A stretch of 64,000 nt of DNA from Chalara sp. BL73 (lineage: Eukaryota; Ascomycota; Leotiomycetes; Helotiales). Numbering within the stretch: position 1 is the first letter of the stretch; each line of letters opens with the position of its first letter. A program made the position numbers and the translations under genes. The notes beneath the pieces are model-generated. The model had not been told where the DNA came from and made no database searches. It saw only the letters and a list, made by a program, of their open reading frames with translations. Shown here piece by piece: positions 59,755 through 64,000 of this stretch. Location: contig CAKJVC010000064.1 in NCBI GenBank assembly GCA_918026815.1, positions 37,482 to 101,481 on the forward strand. The letters are read 5' to 3'.

Positions 59755-60800
59755 TTAGTTAAGAAATTTTATGTTTTCGGCTAGCTGCAAGTGCAGTGCT
59801 TGTAGTTGTTCGACTTTAATTGTTGCAAGCTGTAAATGTACTTTATTTTTGCTTAGTTTATAATATGCTTTTAGCTCGTAACTATAATTAGCATAAAATA
59901 GCGATATTTTTGTTGTTTTATTAATTGTACTGTTGTATGCGAACTGTGCGAGCAGCAAAAGCTCGACTTAATTGTTTTGTTTGTAGTTTACATAGCATTT
60001 AAAATATGCTTTTATTGTCTAATTAAGTTTTTCTGTTTGTTCGTTAGTTTGTAAATAAAAACTCGTTAATAGCTTTTTTTTAACTTCTATAAGCGCAGTA
60101 AGCGTTGTTCAGAACTTAGATATAAAAAGTTTGTTTTTGTCCGATATAATTTCTGTAAAAGTTTTATAGTTCGCAACTACGACTTTAAAAAAAGTATAAG
60201 CTAAATTTTCTGTTGTGCTGCTTTCCAAATATAGTTCTAAGTAACAGTATTTAGTAGTTTTTTCTACAATAACAAATATTAAATCGTACTATTTTCTCGA
60301 GACCGGTTGTCTGAAAAGTAGTAGTTTTACTACAAAGTTTTATGCGATAAACTTTTATAGTTTGTTTAAAGTAGTCGGCGATTGCATTAGTTTATAAAAA
60401 GCATAGCGCGAAGCTTTGTTTCGGATACACGTGTCGTATTCGGTAACTATTTTAGTAACTATTTTTTTTATTTTTAAAAAGTAGTAGTTTCTAGAAATTT
60501 TATTTATTGTTTTAGCGATCTTTTAGTATTTATAAGCAAGTAGTCCGTATTGTTCTATTATAAAAGTCGTTTTAAGTGTAAATAGAACATAGATTTTCTT
60601 GTAATAGCAAAAAATTCTTAAGCTGTTTATAGTAAATTTTTGTTTTTATTTGTTAAAAGCTTTAATAGCTATAAGATTTTTTTTATATACTTGAATAAAC
60701 TCTGAGTTTTTTACTCGATGTTTTATTCTGATAGTTATAAAGAGTTTTTTCTGTTGAATACTAATAAGTTTCTTTTTTGTTGTAGCACTGCATACAAAAC
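59755..60800 (-). pseudogene. Gypsy 2 integrase core remnant
   Basis: 59755-59958 reads LLAQFAYNSTINKTTKISLFYANYSYEL, the diagnostic (L)AEFAYNNS...T..SPF..NYG segment of Ty3/gypsy integrases. Upstream sequence is too RIP-damaged for the DDE residues to be assigned by eye. Confidence 0.8.
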
Positions 60801-61099
60801 ATGTGTTTTGTTAAAAAATACTCTGGTTTTTGCTAAACGCGTCTGTTTTAGCGTTTTCCGTTTTTTTAATATATAAAATTCTGAAATTGTATAAAGCGAG
60901 TTTTTTCGCTTATTTGATTTAGCGTCGATTTAACTTTTTCGTAATAGTAAAAGCAATAAGATTTTTGTAGTTTGTTAGTACTTGTACTTAGTATTTAGAT
61001 TTTTCTAAATACTTTTTTATTCGCGAAATGCATTAACGATAGCGAATAGTTTTTTGTCGTATATTTTATAGTTGAGTTCAGCTAATGTAAACTTTCGTA

Positions 61100-62120
61100 A
61101 ATAATAAACTGTTAGTTGCTATTTTCTTTTTGCGTTAAATTAGCTAAACACAGCTTTTAAAGCATAATTTAATACATTTGTTTTTACTTTGATTTTTTTT
61201 TGCATCGAAAGCGAAAAGTACAAAAGCAGTAGTAAAAGCCTGCTTTAGTTTGTCGAACGCTTTTGTGCTTTTGTTGTTTACTCGAAAACTACGTTTTTCC
61301 GAGTAAGTCGAGTTAATAAAGTAGCTAATTTCGAATATTTTTAATAAATCTTCGATAGAAATTAGCGAATTTTACAAATAATTGTACGTTTTTAACGCAA
61401 GTTGAAGCATTTTATTTTAAAATAAGTTTAATTTTTGCTAAGTTTATTTTAATTCTTTTGTAAAAATTACATATTCCAGAAATATAACTTTTTAATTTCA
61501 AATCGATATTTTGATAGTTTGAGTTTTATGTCAGCATTATGCAGCGCGTATAGTATTGCTTTAACATCGTTTCCGTGATTTTTTTCGGCTGAAATAAATC
61601 AAAATGTCATTTAAATAGCATATACAAATAACATTTAAAAATAGCATAAAAATATTGTTAATCAGTTTTTGGAAAATAGCGAAAACATTCGTGAGTCCTA
61701 TCGGCATAGCTGTAAACTTATAATGTTTGTACCGAGTTTCGAAAGCTGTTTTTTATTTTTCGCTTTTTTTAATTCGCACACTATAATACGCGTTTCGTAA
61801 ATTTAACTGTGTGAATATTTTAGCTTTTGCAGTCGATTTTTATTTCGTCTGCTTTTAGTAATATATAGCGATTTTTAATTGTTATATCGTTTAACTTTCG
61901 ATAGTTAACGCACAACTTTTTAGTTTTGTTCGATTTAAGCACAAATAACACCGAACTTTTTGTTAGTAATGTTGACTTTTAATAATTCTTTTTTCAAGCT
62001 AAAGTCGATAAACTTTTTGAGCGTTTTCAGGTTATTTTCGGATAGTAAATAAATTGGTTTTTAAAAAGCACTGCTTTTTCGATTAATAGTATTTTATGAT
62101 TTTATAGCTTGTGTTCCGGT
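61100..62120 (-). pseudogene. Gypsy 2 reverse transcriptase remnant
   Basis: Minus-strand reading near 61.6-61.8 kb gives FTAMPIGLTNVFAIFQKLIN (the FGLTNAPATFQ motif) and CYLNDILIYF at about 61600-61620, where the catalytic YLDD has become YLND. Multiple stops are present. Confidence 0.85.
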
Positions 62121-63272
62121 AAAGCTGCGAGTTTTTGTTTTTCGAAAACAGTTTTTCGAATTCTTTATACTTTTTAAGCACTTTTTTAGTATATAATTTT
62201 TTATCTGAGTAATCTGGCTTTTTTAGAAGTAGCGCAAACTTTTTTAGGCTTTAGTCGAGTTTTTTAATTGTGCTTTTTGTTTTTACTTTTGTTAGTTTAA
62301 TAGTTAATAGCTTAAGCTTGACTGTACATTAGCATTTATTAAAAACGAGCTGTTTTGTTTGCTAATTGATCGTTAAGTTATGCTTTACAATTTAAAGCAT
62401 TTCTAAAATGATTTTATGTCGCTTTATCCGAGTAATATTTAATTGTAACTATTTTATATAGTTACTTGTGTTTATTCTGAGCTTCGTAGTTTCAATATCT
62501 ACAAGTCTATTTCGGTACGATACATTCGTGCTATTTGCTACCGTAAAAGTGTATAAGTTATTTTTGACTTGTGTAAATATTCCGAAATGTTTTATTATAT
62601 TTAGCGATACAAAATTCCTTGTAGCTCCGGAGTTTATTATAACTGTTATATTGTATGTTTTAGCTTGATTTTAACGGATAATTGTTCTTTTTTCCGAAAG
62701 CGCAAAGTTCTTTTTAGTTTTTTTTCTCGTTATTTTCAAAGTATATTATTCGCTTTCGCTTTAAGTACTATTCTGCTTGTTTAGCGTTATAATAATATAT
62801 GCAGTAGTTTGTATAGTATGTAGTTTAATAAAGTGTGCTATATTGTAAATATCGATAATGTGCTGCGTTGTTTTTCAAACTCGTCGACTGATTTTAACGC
62901 AAGCATTGTTTTTACTTGCTGCGTTTTTTAGCTCTTTTTTTTGCTTTCATTTTTTTAGCTTTGTTCTTTTTAAAGATTTCGTTATTGATGATTTCCAGCC
63001 TGCGCTAAAGTGTAATTTCTTCTGCTGGAGTATTGTTGACTATATATTTTTTAGAAAATGCTTTAAAGTTATTTTAATCAACTTTTAATAGTAACTTATA
63101 CAGAATTCGTTTTTTGATTCGGAGATTTTAAAAGCCGGTTCAGCTCTAAGCTTCTATTTTAATTTTCGTCAGATTTTGATTCGATAGCTGCTTTATTTAC
63201 TTGGAATAAAAATTCTTTTATAGTTTTGCTTGTTTTTTCTTATTCGTTATTTTTGTCGAAATAACAGTTTAA

Positions 63273-63320
63273 GCATTTGTTCTTCCAGGCTGCACTGCAT
63301 TTTATTTTACATTTAATACA
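63273..63320 (-). pseudogene. Gypsy 2 gag zinc knuckle
   Basis: The minus strand reads CIKCKIKCSAAWKNKC, which fits C-x2-C-x4-H-x4-C except that the third ligand is displaced by mutation. This marks the gag end, so the 5' LTR should follow within about 1-2 kb beyond the window. Confidence 0.55.
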
Positions 63321-64000
63321 CGTAGCGTTATGTTAAGTATAAATCTGTTGTCGCTTTAGCTTTTTTCTAGCGTTTCTGGTTTTTGGCTTTAAGTACTGCT
63401 AAAACTTTGCTAAGCACTTTGTTGTATTCTTTTTGCTCGTAATGTTTAGTTGTTTCTTGTTTTTTAAAGTTGCTTTTAGCGATAAGAACTAGCTATATGT
63501 CTCGAAAAACTACATTTGAAGCATAGCTTTTTGTTACGTCGTCGCTGTATTTTTTTTGGATAAGTTTGGTTTTGTTTAGGCTTTTTGGAACGCATTCAGT
63601 TTTATAAGTAAGTAATAGCGGAGTTTTTAAAAATGTTGCTTTTTGCTGAACTTTAAAGAATACTGTCTTTTTTTCTATACGTCTTTATACAGTCTAGTGT
63701 CGATTTTAATTGCTTTGTTTTTTATAGCAGTAAAGTTAGTTAGTCGTCTTTTTCGAACAATATTATTTTTAACATTTTTTGAAACTTTTGTAATAAAGCG
63801 CAGTAAAGGCTTTATCGTTCTAGTTTACTTTTTGCTAACAACTTAAAACGTTCCGTATACTTTGTTACGCTAATAAGTTGTTTGCAGACTTGTATGTTTC
63901 GCTCGGCTTTTATTTTTTTATTCGTGTTTTTGAACATACAGGTAAGTTGGCTGACGTATTTTTATAGCTGTCGAAAATAAAGTTAGTTTTAATTTCTTTT

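Larger units (their letters stand above)
58239..64000 (-). mobile_element. Ty3/gypsy chromovirus 2 (minus strand, runs off window) with extra antisense ORF
   Basis: An LTR at 58239-58590 with TGTTACG...CGTAACA ends is its 3' LTR. Upstream on the minus strand come a chromodomain (59.29-59.6 kb), integrase core (59.75-60.8 kb), reverse transcriptase (61.5-62.1 kb) and gag knuckle (63273-63320). It inserted into gypsy 1. The 5' LTR lies beyond the window. An additional plus-strand ORF lies between pol and the LTR. Confidence 0.85.

Overview
The window comes from the nuclear genome of a filamentous ascomycete (Pezizomycotina; a leotiomycete would fit, but that is a guess). The evidence is short GT-AG introns of about 45-65 nt, a fungal UPF1, IMP4 and MBP1, a tRNA-Arg, a HET-type relict, a Zn2Cys6 regulator, and an abrupt change from ordinary gene-bearing DNA to very AT-rich, stop-riddled DNA of the kind left by repeat-induced point mutation (RIP).

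Left part, about 1-20 kb: mostly core genes. They are an MBF-type APSES/ankyrin cell-cycle regulator (minus), an SMP-30/gluconolactonase-like enzyme whose 3' end runs into an inverted-repeat element, a tRNA-Arg(ACG), a DMT-type membrane transporter divergent from a small conserved protein, IMP4 divergent from an intronless UPF1/NAM7 helicase, and a secreted DUF1996 protein. A truncated HET-type relict with in-frame stops follows.

Middle part, about 22.5-36.3 kb: an accessory group of seven apparently intact genes. In order they are an LAT/MUP1-type amino-acid permease, a CmcJ/AsaB-like non-haem iron oxygenase, a 2-oxoglutarate/Fe(II) dioxygenase, an M20 amidohydrolase, a secreted S33 serine peptidase, an FAD amine oxidase and a Zn2Cys6 transcription factor. 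The chemistry (release, uptake, deacylation and oxidation of amino-acid-like compounds) suggests a catabolic or small secondary-metabolite locus. It has no PKS, NRPS or terpene backbone gene in view.

Right part, about 37.4-64 kb: a nest of dead transposable elements. Reading the minus strand through the mutations shows a Helitron-type Rep/PIF1-helicase polyprotein from about 54.0 to 44.7 kb. One full Ty1/copia element (copy B, TSD GTTTT) sits inside its helicase domain, and a second (copy A, TSD GTAGT) sits just beyond the helicase C-terminus. The Helitron coding sequence resumes in frame across the copy B insertion. To the right, a plus-strand Ty3/gypsy element begins at 54.37 kb and is cut inside its pol at 58,238 by a second, minus-strand gypsy element that runs off the window. 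The second element carries an extra plus-strand ORF, antisense to pol and lying between the chromodomain integrase and the LTR. That ORF is much less mutated than the pol beside it and is the most novel item here.
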